DNA of 52,392 nucleotides. It comes from Bacteroidales bacterium (GTDB lineage Bacteria; Bacteroidota; Bacteroidia; Bacteroidales; UBA12077). Below the pieces are notes generated by a model that saw only the letters and a program-made list of their open reading frames with translations, did not search any database and was not told the origin of the DNA. Location: assembly GCA_003446015.1 (NCBI GenBank), contig DMBU01000052.1, positions 81,435 to 133,826 of the forward strand, written 5' to 3'. Of this stretch, positions 24,578 to 33,530 are shown piece after piece. Numbering within the stretch: position 1 is the stretch's first letter; every line of letters begins with the position of its first letter. A program made the position numbers and the translations under genes.

Positions 24578-26734
24578 ATGAAAGCTTATCAAACAGATAA
24601 AATAAGGAATATCGCTTTGGTAGGTAACGGCGGATCTGGTAAGACCACGTTAGCTGAAGCAATGCTTTTTGAAGGAGGTGTTATTGAAAGAAAAGGAACT
24701 GTAAACGGAAAAAACACAGTTTCTGACTACAATGATATTGAACATGAAAATTTAAACTCAGTTTTTTCAACTGTATTATATACTGAATTTAATGATCACA
24801 AAATTAATATTATAGATACCCCTGGTGCTGATGATTTTTCTGGAGGTGTTATTTCAGCCTTTTCAGCCATTGACATGGCAGTTATGTTAATAAACTCACA
24901 AAACGGAGTTGAAGTTGGAACAGAAATATTAAACAGGCGTTGCGAGTCTTATAACAAACCATTGATGCTTGTTTTCAATAAGTTAGATCAAGAAAATGCT
25001 AATTTTGAAAAAACATTAGAGTCTGTTAAAACTACTTTTGGGAGTAAAGCCGTATTAGTTCAGTATCCTGTTGCTACAGGCGCTGATTTTAATGCAATCA
25101 TTGATGTTTTATTAATGAAAATGTACAAGTTCAGTCCTACCGGTGAAAGAGAAATTTTAGATATCCCAGCGGATCAAATAGATACAGCAACAGAGCTTCA
25201 CAATGCATTAATTGAAGCTGCTGCTGAGAACGATGAACAATTGATGGAGCTTTTCTTTGAAAAAGGGTCCCTTGATGAAAATGAAATGAGAAAAGGCATT
25301 AGAGCCGGTATAATTACTCGTGGATTATTCCCAATCTTTTGTACTTCTGCTGAAAAAAGTTATGGAATTAAAAGAGTTCTGGAATTTATAACCAATGTAG
25401 CTCCTGCTCCTGATAAAATGCCAGCAAAAGTTACCGTTGATAATAAGACTGTTGAATGTAAAACTGAGGGTGCTTCTAATTTATTTGTTTTTAAAACAAC
25501 AAATGAATCTCATATTGGTGAAATAACTTATTTTAGAGTTATTTCGGGCAAGGTTTCTGAAGGAATGGATCTTACAAATGTAAACACTGGTGCAAAAGAA
25601 AGATTATCTCAAATTTATGCTGTAGCAGGTAAAAACAGAAATAAAGTAACTGAACTTGTTGCCGGTGATATTGGTGCTGCTGTTAAACTAAAAAACACAA
25701 AAACAAATCATACTCTTACCAATTCTAAGGATACTGTTAAGTTTCCTCCTATAACTTTCCCTAACTCAAAATTCAGAACTGCTATTAAAGCCGCAAATGA
25801 ATCGGATGATGAAAAGTTAGGTGAAGCATTAAATAGAATTCATGAAATTGATCCTACGATTGTTATTGAATATTCAAAAGAACTAAAGCAGATTCTTATA
25901 CATGGTATGGGAGAATATCATCTAAATAACATCGTAAAATGGCATTTGGATAATGTGTATAAAATTGAAACTGAATTCCTTGCTCCTAAAATTCCTTACA
26001 GAGAAACAATTACAAAAATAGCAGGTGCAACATATCGACACAAAAAGCAATCTGGAGGATCAGGACAATTTGGTGAAGTTCATATGGTTATTGAACCTTA
26101 TAAGGAAGACATGCCAGATCCTACTTTTTACAAAATTGACGGTAAAGAATTTAAGGTTTCTGTTAGAAATAAAGAAGAACATCCACTTCCATGGGGAGGT
26201 AAATTAGTATATTATAATTGTATTGTTGGTGGTTCGATTGATGCCAGATTTTTACCTGCTATATTAAAAGGTATAATGGAAAAAATGGAAGAAGGTCCAC
26301 TTACCGGTTCGTATGCTCGTGATATTAGAGTAGCAGTTTATGACGGTAAGATGCACCCTGTTGACTCAAATGAAATTTCATTTAAACTTGCCGGACGTAA
26401 TGCATTTAGAGCTGCTTTTAAAGAAGCAGGACCAAAAATTATGGAACCTATTTACGATGTTGAAGTTCTTGTTCCATCGGACAGAATGGGTGACGTGATG
26501 AGTGATTTGCAAGGAAGAAGAGCCATGATCGAAGGTATGAACAGTGATAAAGGATTTGAAAAACTAAATGCTAAAGTTCCTTTAGCTGAGTTAAACAAAT
26601 ATTCAACTGCTCTGAGTTCGATTACAGGAGGTAGAGCGACGTATACCATGAAGTTTGCAAAATACGAACAAGTTCCAATGGATGTTCAGGATAAACTGAT
26701 TAAAGCATTCGAAGAGGAAGAAGAAGAAGATTAG
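24578..26734 (+). CDS. EF-G paralog with altered GTPase motifs (EF-G2-like)
   Basis: 718 residues with the full EF-G domain order. The G domain departs from fusA: the P-loop is intact (GNGGSGKTT, 16-24) and NKLD is present. However, the RGIT of switch I is replaced by NLNS (58-61), and DTPGH becomes DTPGA, so the catalytic His is Ala84. Domains IV and V are conserved (RHKKQSGGSGQFGEVH; GRATYTMKFAKYEQVP). From memory, Bacteroides thetaiotaomicron has an EF-G2 that supports translocation without GTP hydrolysis under starvation and in the gut. This gene looks like that type, but orthology is inferred. It ends in an acidic Glu-rich tail and a terminator. Confidence 0.9.
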   Translation: MKAYQTDKIRNIALVGNGGSGKTTLAEAMLFEGGVIERKGTVNGKNTVSDYNDIEHENLNSVFSTVLYTEFNDHKINIIDTPGADDFSGGVISAFSAIDMAVMLINSQNGVEVGTEILNRRCESYNKPLMLVFNKLDQENANFEKTLESVKTTFGSKAVLVQYPVATGADFNAIIDVLLMKMYKFSPTGEREILDIPADQIDTATELHNALIEAAAENDEQLMELFFEKGSLDENEMRKGIRAGIITRGLFPIFCTSAEKSYGIKRVLEFITNVAPAPDKMPAKVTVDNKTVECKTEGASNLFVFKTTNESHIGEITYFRVISGKVSEGMDLTNVNTGAKERLSQIYAVAGKNRNKVTELVAGDIGAAVKLKNTKTNHTLTNSKDTVKFPPITFPNSKFRTAIKAANESDDEKLGEALNRIHEIDPTIVIEYSKELKQILIHGMGEYHLNNIVKWHLDNVYKIETEFLAPKIPYRETITKIAGATYRHKKQSGGSGQFGEVHMVIEPYKEDMPDPTFYKIDGKEFKVSVRNKEEHPLPWGGKLVYYNCIVGGSIDARFLPAILKGIMEKMEEGPLTGSYARDIRVAVYDGKMHPVDSNEISFKLAGRNAFRAAFKEAGPKIMEPIYDVEVLVPSDRMGDVMSDLQGRRAMIEGMNSDKGFEKLNAKVPLAELNKYSTALSSITGGRATYTMKFAKYEQVPMDVQDKLIKAFEEEEEED

Positions 26735-26751
26735 TAATCAATTCTATATAT

Positions 26752-26787
26752 AAAAAAAGCTTGATCATATTGATCAGGCTTTTTTTA
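26752..26787. terminator. Bidirectional terminator between EF-G paralog and T9SS cargo gene
   Basis: A ten-pair core stem (AGCTTGATCA with TGATCAGGCT, one G-U pair, three-base loop) is flanked by seven A on one side and seven T on the other. It can end transcription from both convergent genes. Confidence 0.88.
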
Positions 26788-26813
26788 TTGAAATAAATCT
26801 TATCTATTTTAAC

Positions 26814-28253
26814 TTATCTGAATAATCTGACCACTCCAAAATTCCTGCTTCCACCAGACTCAGAATCTGCACCTTCTGTTGGTTGGGAATCCGTGGATTT
26901 ACCTAAGTTTTTATTGTTGTAGTTTACATTATCCCATCCTGTAACTTCCACAACAAAAAAGTAGTTTCCTTCGGGGGCTGGCTTATTACCGTTTTTAGTA
27001 TCTCCTTTCCATCCTTTCCAATCGCGGATATCTCCTTCATATTCATGTACCACTTGCCCTACTCTATTAAAAATTGTTATTTTAAAACTTCGAATGGATT
27101 TAAAATCATCCTTCATAATAAATACATTATTAAAATCATCACCATTCGGAGTAAAAACATTAGGAAATTCAATTTTTGAAGGTTCAACCTTTACGTCAAC
27201 AAAAATAGAATCTCTGCACCCAGATTCACTTTCGCTGTATAACCTTAATGTATAAGTTTTACCTGAATCAGCGACAGTATAATAATAGGTATGTTCAGGT
27301 TCAAAGAGAAAATCTTCAGTTTTTAGGGTATCAATATCATTGTTCCATAATGTATCTCCAAAAAACCACTTGTATTTTTGACCGTTTAAAGATTCATTTT
27401 TAAATCGTACCATAAGTGGTGCTGATCCTGTGATGGTTGCATCACCACTTCCGCTATCACCGTCAATACCTGTTTTATCATCAACGACAGTCCATGAAAG
27501 ATCTGCATCTGTTTCAATAGCTGTATATTCAATATCATCTTCTGCCTGACAACCAAATCGGTCTGTAATTAAAACTGAAAAAATGGTATTCTCTGTAGGA
27601 AGCTCTGATTCATTATCAGTTGGATCCTCACCTATGCTAGTAAAAGGACCATTATAACTTCTAAAATCATCTTCCTCGGGATTTGAAGTCCATGTGTATG
27701 AACTCAACTTATTTTTTAAGGTATAATAAGTTCCTGTTAAAGGATAATAATAAGTTAAGGGTGTATCAAAATAAGTAGTTGTATAATAATATGGTTCAGT
27801 TAATAATGCCAAATAATCACAATCATTATCTGGATGTAAACTAACTTCAACATTTAAATCATCATTATTATATACCCAGACTACATATTCCTGAATGGTA
27901 TCAGCTTTTGTTAAAACAACCTTGTAACCGCCATCGCTTAAATTTGAAATTGTTGAGCTTGTAGAATCTATGTTAATGGAAAAATCTTTAAGTGCATCCG
28001 TAAAATCGTTAGTTACTTCATTAAACTTAAACCATTCAAAATCATAAGCCCCAAATCCTGTTGAGTCGTTAGCTATAAGTTCACCTGCATCGGTTAATTC
28101 TGTACAAAAAACAAAAACAAAATCACTATCTGAATATTCAGTAGCTTCTGAGAAATCAGCCGGAGAGGATATTTGCCCCAATACACTCAGGTTTAAAACC
28201 AACAGAAAAGATAATAATAAATACTTCAAATTCATCACCATAACAATTTTCAC
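26814..28253 (-). CDS. Exported protein with T9SS type B (CHU_C) sorting domain
   Basis: 479 residues. It has a signal peptide (hydrophobic YLLLSFLLVLNLSVLG); an internal start at 28235 (MNLKYLL) is as likely as 28253. The middle has Ig/PKD-like segments (SAPLMVRFKNESLNGQKYKW). From about residue 363 the C terminus carries the gliding-motility-associated CHU_C domain (FPNVFTPNGDDFNNVF, ITIFNRVGQVVHEYEG, PAPEGNYFFVVEV), which directs type B cargo through the type IX secretion system. A Ser/Gly-rich extension of about 30 residues follows the domain. Substrate and function are unknown; it is probably a surface protein. A weak TTG-N20-TAGTTTG element lies upstream. Confidence 0.85.
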   Translation of the reverse strand: MKIVMVMNLKYLLLSFLLVLNLSVLGQISSPADFSEATEYSDSDFVFVFCTELTDAGELIANDSTGFGAYDFEWFKFNEVTNDFTDALKDFSINIDSTSSTISNLSDGGYKVVLTKADTIQEYVVWVYNNDDLNVEVSLHPDNDCDYLALLTEPYYYTTTYFDTPLTYYYPLTGTYYTLKNKLSSYTWTSNPEEDDFRSYNGPFTSIGEDPTDNESELPTENTIFSVLITDRFGCQAEDDIEYTAIETDADLSWTVVDDKTGIDGDSGSGDATITGSAPLMVRFKNESLNGQKYKWFFGDTLWNNDIDTLKTEDFLFEPEHTYYYTVADSGKTYTLRLYSESESGCRDSIFVDVKVEPSKIEFPNVFTPNGDDFNNVFIMKDDFKSIRSFKITIFNRVGQVVHEYEGDIRDWKGWKGDTKNGNKPAPEGNYFFVVEVTGWDNVNYNNKNLGKSTDSQPTEGADSESGGSRNFGVVRLFR

Positions 28254-28481
28254 TTCTCTTTAATGCAAACTACAATAATAACAAATCTGCATCAATAAAA
28301 TTGTATGAGACTTATGTTTTTTACTTTATGTACAGAATAATTTAGCAATTTAATCCCAATAGCATTGATTCTTAAAAAATGTGTATAAATACTTTCCAGC
28401 GATCTTGGTTTGGCAGATAATAGAATATATTTTTACAGCTTAAATTTTAAAAATCAGGAATTACAGAAAGGAATTTTTATT

Positions 28482-30812
28482 GTGTACGATTATTTGAAGG
28501 AGTTAAACGAAGCACAAAAAGAGGCGGTAGTAAATTATCAGGGAGCTTCGTTAGTGATTGCTGGAGCAGGATCAGGAAAAACACGTGTATTAACCTATAG
28601 AATTACTCACCTACTTGCCAATGGTATTCCTGCCCATAAGATTCTGTCTTTAACATTTACCAATAAGGCAGCAGCTGAAATGAAATCTCGTATTTCAAAA
28701 ATGGTAGGTGCTGATATTGCCCGCTATTTATGGATGGGAACTTTTCATTCTATTTTTGCAAAAATACTTAGGATGGAAGCCGAACACATGGGATATTCTT
28801 CGAATTTCACCATTTACGACACTATCGATTCAAAAAATCTGGTTAAAAAAATAATCAAAGAACTCGGTTTAGATGATAAAACATACAAACCTAACGAAAT
28901 ATATGGCAGAATATCAAGTGCCAAAAATAACTTAATAACAGCCAAAGCATATAGTAGTAATCAACAAATAATTATACAAGACCAAAAAAGCAAGCCTCCA
29001 CGACCACGAATGGCAGAAATATACATGATGTATGCTAATCGTTGTAAGAAAGCTGATGCCATGGATTTTGACGATTTGCTTTTAAATACAAACATTCTAT
29101 TTAGAGATAATCCTGAAGTACTTGAAAAATACCAGGATAAATTCAAATATATTCTTGTTGATGAGTACCAGGATACAAATTTTGCACAATATCTTATCAT
29201 TAATAAGCTAAGTGCTAAAAATAAAAATATCTGTGTTGTAGGTGACGATGCACAAAGTATTTACGGATTTCGTGGTGCTAAAATTGAAAATATTCTCAAT
29301 TTCAAGAATGACTACCCGGGTTATCAGCTTTATAAGCTTGAGCAAAATTACAGATCAACAAAAATGATTGTTGAAGCTGCCAATAGCTTAATTAAGAAAA
29401 ACAAGGAGCAGATCCCTAAAAAAGTTTATTCTAAAAATGCTGATGGTGAAAAGATTAAGGTTCTTGAAACAGAAACTGATAAAGATGAAGCTTTTACAAC
29501 CGCTCGTATAATTCAGGATATCATGCTTGAACGAGATTACGAATACAAAGATTTTGCAATACTTTACCGGACAAATGCACAATCGAGGAGTTTTGAAGAA
29601 GCTTTGCGCCGTTTTAATATTCCATATAAAGTTTATGGAAGTATATCTTTTTATCAGCGTAAGGAAATAAAAGATATTCTGGCCTATTTCCGGTTGGCAA
29701 TTAATCAAAAAGACGACGAAGCTTTATTAAGAATTATCAACTATCCTATTCGCGGAATTGGTCAAACTACTGTTTCGAAAATTGAAGATTATGCAAACAA
29801 TCAAAATAAAAACATTTGGGATGTACTTTTAGAGATCGACAAAATACAAACAGGTCTAAATTCAGGAACAATTGCCAAATTAGTTAAGTTTAGAGAATTA
29901 ATCCAAGGTTTTACTGAGGACATAAAAAGTCTTGATGCCTATGATGCTGCCATGGATATTGCAAAGGAATCGGGCATTTTAAAAGACCTACATAATCCTG
30001 AATCGCACGAAGAACAGACAAAATATGAAAATGTTGAAGAATTACTAAACGGGATCAAGGAATTTGTTGACGACAATAATGATCCTGAGTTTTTTCCTTC
30101 GCTCGATAAGTTTATGGAAAATGTTGCATTACTCACAAATCAGGATAATGAAAAAAGTGAGGATTTGAATACCGTTACCATAATGACTATACACGCAGCT
30201 AAGGGTCTTGAGTTCAAACATGTATTTTTGGTAGGATTAGAGGAAGATCTTTTTCCTTCGCCAATGTCTTCAGGCACACAAAAAGAACTTGAAGAAGAAC
30301 GACGTTTGTTTTATGTTGCACTTACCAGAGCAGAGGAATCAGCAACCATAAGTTTTGCAAAAGAAAGATATAAATGGGGTGTACCAACGAGCTGCCGTCC
30401 CAGCAGATTTATTAAAGAAGTCGATGAACAATACCTTGATTTACCTGAATCATTTTTCGAAGAAGCACTTCCTTCTTTTAAAAATGATGATTTATTTGGC
30501 AAATCATCTAAACCCCGGTTTGAAAAAAGGATTCTTGGTGTCAATGCAACAGTACCACAGGCAAATAAAAAGCTTGTGAAGCTTAGCGAAGCAAACAGGA
30601 AATCAGGCTCGCAGGCAAACGAAAACTTCAAGGCAGATGATCTTTCTTTGATTGAAGCAGGAATGATTGTTCGTCACGAAAAATTTGGCTTTGGTGAAGT
30701 AATCACTATCGAAGGAACAGATCCAAACAAAAAGGCTAAAGTCAAATTTGAAGTTGTAGGCGAAAAACAACTTTTACTTAAATTTGCTAAATTGCAAATT
30801 GTTACCGAATAA
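28482..30812 (+). CDS. UvrD/PcrA-type superfamily 1 DNA helicase
   Basis: An ATP-dependent 3'-5' helicase for repair or replication restart. I start it at GTG 28482 (YDYLKELNEAQKEAV, 776 residues), preceded by AGAAAGGA; the frame opens earlier at TTG 28410 but those residues are unlike the family. Motifs in order: Q motif LNEAQKEAV, Walker A GAGSGKTR, II VDEYQDTN, III GDDAQSIYGFRGA, IV LEQNYRS, V TIMTIHAAKGLEF, VI RRLFYVALTRAEE. The C terminus carries the Tudor-like fold (GMIVRHEKFGFGEVITIEG) that binds RNA polymerase in PcrA. No partner gene is adjacent. Confidence 0.93.
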   Translation: MYDYLKELNEAQKEAVVNYQGASLVIAGAGSGKTRVLTYRITHLLANGIPAHKILSLTFTNKAAAEMKSRISKMVGADIARYLWMGTFHSIFAKILRMEAEHMGYSSNFTIYDTIDSKNLVKKIIKELGLDDKTYKPNEIYGRISSAKNNLITAKAYSSNQQIIIQDQKSKPPRPRMAEIYMMYANRCKKADAMDFDDLLLNTNILFRDNPEVLEKYQDKFKYILVDEYQDTNFAQYLIINKLSAKNKNICVVGDDAQSIYGFRGAKIENILNFKNDYPGYQLYKLEQNYRSTKMIVEAANSLIKKNKEQIPKKVYSKNADGEKIKVLETETDKDEAFTTARIIQDIMLERDYEYKDFAILYRTNAQSRSFEEALRRFNIPYKVYGSISFYQRKEIKDILAYFRLAINQKDDEALLRIINYPIRGIGQTTVSKIEDYANNQNKNIWDVLLEIDKIQTGLNSGTIAKLVKFRELIQGFTEDIKSLDAYDAAMDIAKESGILKDLHNPESHEEQTKYENVEELLNGIKEFVDDNNDPEFFPSLDKFMENVALLTNQDNEKSEDLNTVTIMTIHAAKGLEFKHVFLVGLEEDLFPSPMSSGTQKELEEERRLFYVALTRAEESATISFAKERYKWGVPTSCRPSRFIKEVDEQYLDLPESFFEEALPSFKNDDLFGKSSKPRFEKRILGVNATVPQANKKLVKLSEANRKSGSQANENFKADDLSLIEAGMIVRHEKFGFGEVITIEGTDPNKKAKVKFEVVGEKQLLLKFAKLQIVTE

Positions 30813-30826
30813 ATATATTTTAATTC

Positions 30827-30858
30827 TTTGATTGCTAAATCAAAATAGACTATTTTTG
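30827..30858 (+). promoter_or_regulatory. Promoter of the DUF4290-murA operon
   Basis: TTTG (30827-30830) and TATTTTTG (30851-30858) are 20 bases apart, a full match to the Bacteroidota consensus. It lies in the 66-base gap after the helicase gene, with the ATG 21 bases after the -7 box. Confidence 0.8.
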
Positions 30859-30878
30859 CACAAAATCATTCATAAATT

Positions 30879-31469
30879 ATGGAATACAATACAAGCAGGA
30901 AGAAACTCGTATTACCTGAATACGGTAGGAATATACAAAAAATGGTAATGTTAACAAAAGCAGAGCCAGACAGAGATAAAAGGAATCAAATGGCACAGGC
31001 AATTATCGCCATTATGGGTAATATGAATCCTCACCTAAGAGATATCGTTGACTTTAAACACAAACTTTGGGATCATCTTGCCATAATATCAGAATTTGAT
31101 CTTGATATTGATTCACCTTATGAGACTCCAAGTATTGAAACCTTAAAAGAAAAACCAGAGGTTGTACCTTACAAAACTAAGGTAACTAAATTTAAACATT
31201 ACGGCCAGACAATTGAAAAAATGGTTGAGGTCGCCATTGACATGGAAGAAGGAGAGCTAAAAGAAATTCTTATTCAGCTTATCGCCAACCACATGAAAAA
31301 AAGTTACCTCACATGGAACAAAGAAGCAGTTGCTGATGAACAAATTTTCAAGGATTTGAAAGTTATTTCAGGAGGAAAGATCGATTTAAAAATTGATGAA
31401 ACTATATTAACTGAAACAAGGGATATTTTAGCCAAAAATAAACGCAGGAAAATTCAAAGAAAGAAATAA
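30879..31469 (+). CDS. DUF4290 family protein
   Basis: 196 residues, soluble and mostly helical by eye, with no signal peptide. It matches what I know as DUF4290, a family found in Bacteroidota next to murA. Recognisable segments are LVLPEYGRNIQKMV, GNMNPHLRDIVDFKHKLWDH and NHMKKSYLTWNKEAV. The C terminus is strongly basic. It is 23 bases before murA and shares its promoter. Its function is not known to me; a role in envelope or cell-wall control is only suggested by the gene pairing. Confidence 0.85.
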   Translation: MEYNTSRKKLVLPEYGRNIQKMVMLTKAEPDRDKRNQMAQAIIAIMGNMNPHLRDIVDFKHKLWDHLAIISEFDLDIDSPYETPSIETLKEKPEVVPYKTKVTKFKHYGQTIEKMVEVAIDMEEGELKEILIQLIANHMKKSYLTWNKEAVADEQIFKDLKVISGGKIDLKIDETILTETRDILAKNKRRKIQRKK

Positions 31470-31492
31470 GTTTCCACTAAAAATCAACATCT

Positions 31493-32800
31493 ATGAGTTC
31501 TTTTGTTATCAAGGGTGGTAAAAAACTCAAGGGAGATATTTATCCACAGGGAGCAAAAAATGAAGCACTTCAAATATTATGTGCTGTCCTGCTGAGCCCC
31601 GAGAAGATAACCATACATAATATCCCAAACATCAGAGATGTAAATAAACTTATAGATTTAATAGAAAGTATAGGTGTTACCGTTGAGAAGATCAATGAAT
31701 CTTCTTATTCCTTTATCGCTGAGAAAATAAACTTTAGCTATTTTCATACTGAAGAATACAGAGAGAAATCTACCAGCCTTCGTGGATCAATAATGATGAT
31801 TGGTCCTTTATTAGCTAGATTTGGTGAAGGATATATTCCAAAACCGGGTGGTGATAAAATAGGTCGTAGAAGAGTTGACACACACTTTATTGGTTTCGAA
31901 AAACTTGGAGCCAAATTCGAATTTAGTCACAAAGAAAATTTCTATAAAGTAAAGGGCAAAAATCTTCGAGGTGCAAAAATGCTGCTCGACGAAGCTTCTG
32001 TTACGGGTACTGCAAATATTATTATGGCAGCTGTTTTAGCTCACGGGCAAACTGAAATATACAATGCCGCTTGTGAACCATATATTCAGCAACTTTGTAA
32101 GATGTTGGTAAGTATGGGTGCTAAAATTTCAGGAATTGGATCTAACCTGCTTACCATTGATGGTGTTAAAGAATTAAAAGGATGCGAACACACTATTCTT
32201 CCTGACATGATTGAAGTAGGAAGTTTTATTGGATTAGCAGCAATGACAGGTTCAGAAATAACAATTAAAAACGTTTCGTTCGAAAACCTGGGAATCATTC
32301 CTAACTCATTTAAACGATTAGGAATAAAACTGGAAAAAATTGGTGATGATATATATATTCCAGAGCAGAGATATTACCAGATTGAAAGCTTTATTGACGG
32401 ATCAATAATGACCATTGCAGATGCACCATGGCCAGGACTAACTCCTGATCTTTTAAGCGTAATTCTGGTTGTTGCCACTCAAGCAAAAGGGAGTGTTTTA
32501 ATTCATCAAAAAATGTTTGAAAGTCGCTTGTTTTTTGTGGATAAATTAATTGATATGGGTGCCCAGATAATTCTTTGCGACCCGCACAGAGCAACAGTTA
32601 TTGGACTAAATAATCAAATACAGCTGCGTGCAACAGATATGACCTCACCTGATATTCGTGCCGGAGTAGCACTCTTAATCGCTGCATTATCAGCTGATGG
32701 AACAAGTACAATTCATAATATTGACCAAATTGATCGTGGTTATCAGGATATAGATAAACGATTAAATGCCATTGGTGCTGACATTAAACGAATAAATTAA
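31493..32800 (+). CDS. murA: UDP-GlcNAc 1-carboxyvinyltransferase (MurA) with Asp at the fosfomycin Cys
   Basis: 435 residues, the first committed enzyme of peptidoglycan synthesis, adding enolpyruvate from PEP to UDP-GlcNAc. Lys22 and Asn23 are in PQGAKNEAL. The active-site loop reads KPGGDKIGRRRVDTHF: Asp121 replaces the Cys that fosfomycin alkylates (Cys115 in E. coli). The same Cys-to-Asp change gives natural fosfomycin resistance in Mycobacterium and Chlamydia. The loop Arg and the substrate Asp region (WPGLTPDLLSV) are kept, so the enzyme should be active. It is co-transcribed with the DUF4290 gene. Confidence 0.96.
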   Translation: MSSFVIKGGKKLKGDIYPQGAKNEALQILCAVLLSPEKITIHNIPNIRDVNKLIDLIESIGVTVEKINESSYSFIAEKINFSYFHTEEYREKSTSLRGSIMMIGPLLARFGEGYIPKPGGDKIGRRRVDTHFIGFEKLGAKFEFSHKENFYKVKGKNLRGAKMLLDEASVTGTANIIMAAVLAHGQTEIYNAACEPYIQQLCKMLVSMGAKISGIGSNLLTIDGVKELKGCEHTILPDMIEVGSFIGLAAMTGSEITIKNVSFENLGIIPNSFKRLGIKLEKIGDDIYIPEQRYYQIESFIDGSIMTIADAPWPGLTPDLLSVILVVATQAKGSVLIHQKMFESRLFFVDKLIDMGAQIILCDPHRATVIGLNNQIQLRATDMTSPDIRAGVALLIAALSADGTSTIHNIDQIDRGYQDIDKRLNAIGADIKRIN

Positions 32801-32807
32801 CCAAATC

Positions 32808-32839
32808 TTTGTCAGGTTTTCATTTATAACTTATTTTTG
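32808..32839 (+). promoter_or_regulatory. Promoter of grpE-dnaJ
   Basis: TTTG (32808-32811) and TATTTTTG (32832-32839) with a 20-base spacer match the Bacteroidota housekeeping promoter. It begins just after the murA stop codon, giving a leader of about 90 bases before grpE. Confidence 0.75.
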
Positions 32840-32841
32840 CG

Positions 32842-32893
32842 TGCCAATTTGACGTAAAATTTTATTTGGCAAAAATTTTGATATCAGTTTGCC
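32842..32893. promoter_or_regulatory. Overlapping inverted repeats in the grpE leader
   Basis: TGCCAA (32842-32847) is inverted as TTGGCA (32866-32871), and GGCAAA (32868-32873) is inverted as TTTGCC (32888-32893). The two pairs share the middle element, so they could form alternative hairpins or an operator just downstream of the promoter. This is not the CIRCE sequence. A regulatory role is inferred. Confidence 0.3.
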
Positions 32894-32934
32894 GAACGAA
32901 TTAATATTTTATCTCTTTTCAAAAGAATACGAAA

Positions 32935-33507
32935 ATGACTAAGAAAACGAATACGAAAGCAGAAGGAAAATCTAAGACTAAAACTGCTCAGCAAAATAAG
33001 AAACAACAGGAAAAGTCAAAAGCAAAAAGTACTGAGAATGTAGAAAAAGAAGAGCTTATAACAGAAAAAACTGATCAGGAAAAAATTGCTGAATTAAATG
33101 ACAAATATCTTCGATTAGCAGCCGAATATGACAATTATCGAAAGAGAACCCTGAAAGAAAGAATGGATTTAATGAAGACTGCCGGAGAAGATATTTTAAT
33201 TAATATTTTACCTGTCATGGATGATTTTGACCGCGCTTTGGGTTCTATTGATCAGGCGACAGAAATTAGTGCTGTTAAAGAAGGTGTGCAACTTATCTAC
33301 AGTAAGTTTAAAGATTTTCTAAAACAGCGTGGAATAAAAGAGATTGAAGCAAAAGAAAAGGAGTTTGATACAGATTTACACGAAGCAATAACCAAAATCC
33401 CTGCTCCCAATGAAAATTTAAAAGGGAAAGTTGTTGATGTGGTTGAAAAAGGATATTACCTGAACGAAAAGGTAATCCGCTTTTCAAAAGTAGTAATTGG
33501 AGAATAA
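32935..33507 (+). CDS. grpE: Nucleotide exchange factor GrpE
   Basis: 190 residues; it releases ADP from DnaK. The first 50 residues are Lys/Gln/Glu-rich and low in complexity, as often in this family. Then come the coiled coil (KYLRLAAEYDNYRKRTLKER), NILPVMDDFDRAL and the beta-wing domain (FDTDLHEAITKIPAPN, VVEKGYYLNEKVIRFSKVVI). It is 23 bases before dnaJ. dnaK is not in the window, which is common when grpE-dnaJ form their own operon. Confidence 0.95.
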   Translation: MTKKTNTKAEGKSKTKTAQQNKKQQEKSKAKSTENVEKEELITEKTDQEKIAELNDKYLRLAAEYDNYRKRTLKERMDLMKTAGEDILINILPVMDDFDRALGSIDQATEISAVKEGVQLIYSKFKDFLKQRGIKEIEAKEKEFDTDLHEAITKIPAPNENLKGKVVDVVEKGYYLNEKVIRFSKVVIGE

Positions 33508-33530
33508 GATAATACAGAAAAAGATTTACT

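Noticed and set aside
28410..28481. TTG-initiated 24-residue extension of the UvrD-type helicase
   Set aside because: The family normally begins a few residues before LNEAQ; the GTG at 28482 has an SD-like AGAAAGGA upstream.
32842..32893. CIRCE (HrcA) operator or sigma-54 site upstream of grpE
   Set aside because: The arms do not match TTAGCACTC/GAGTGCTAA, and the GG/GC spacing required for sigma-54 is absent.
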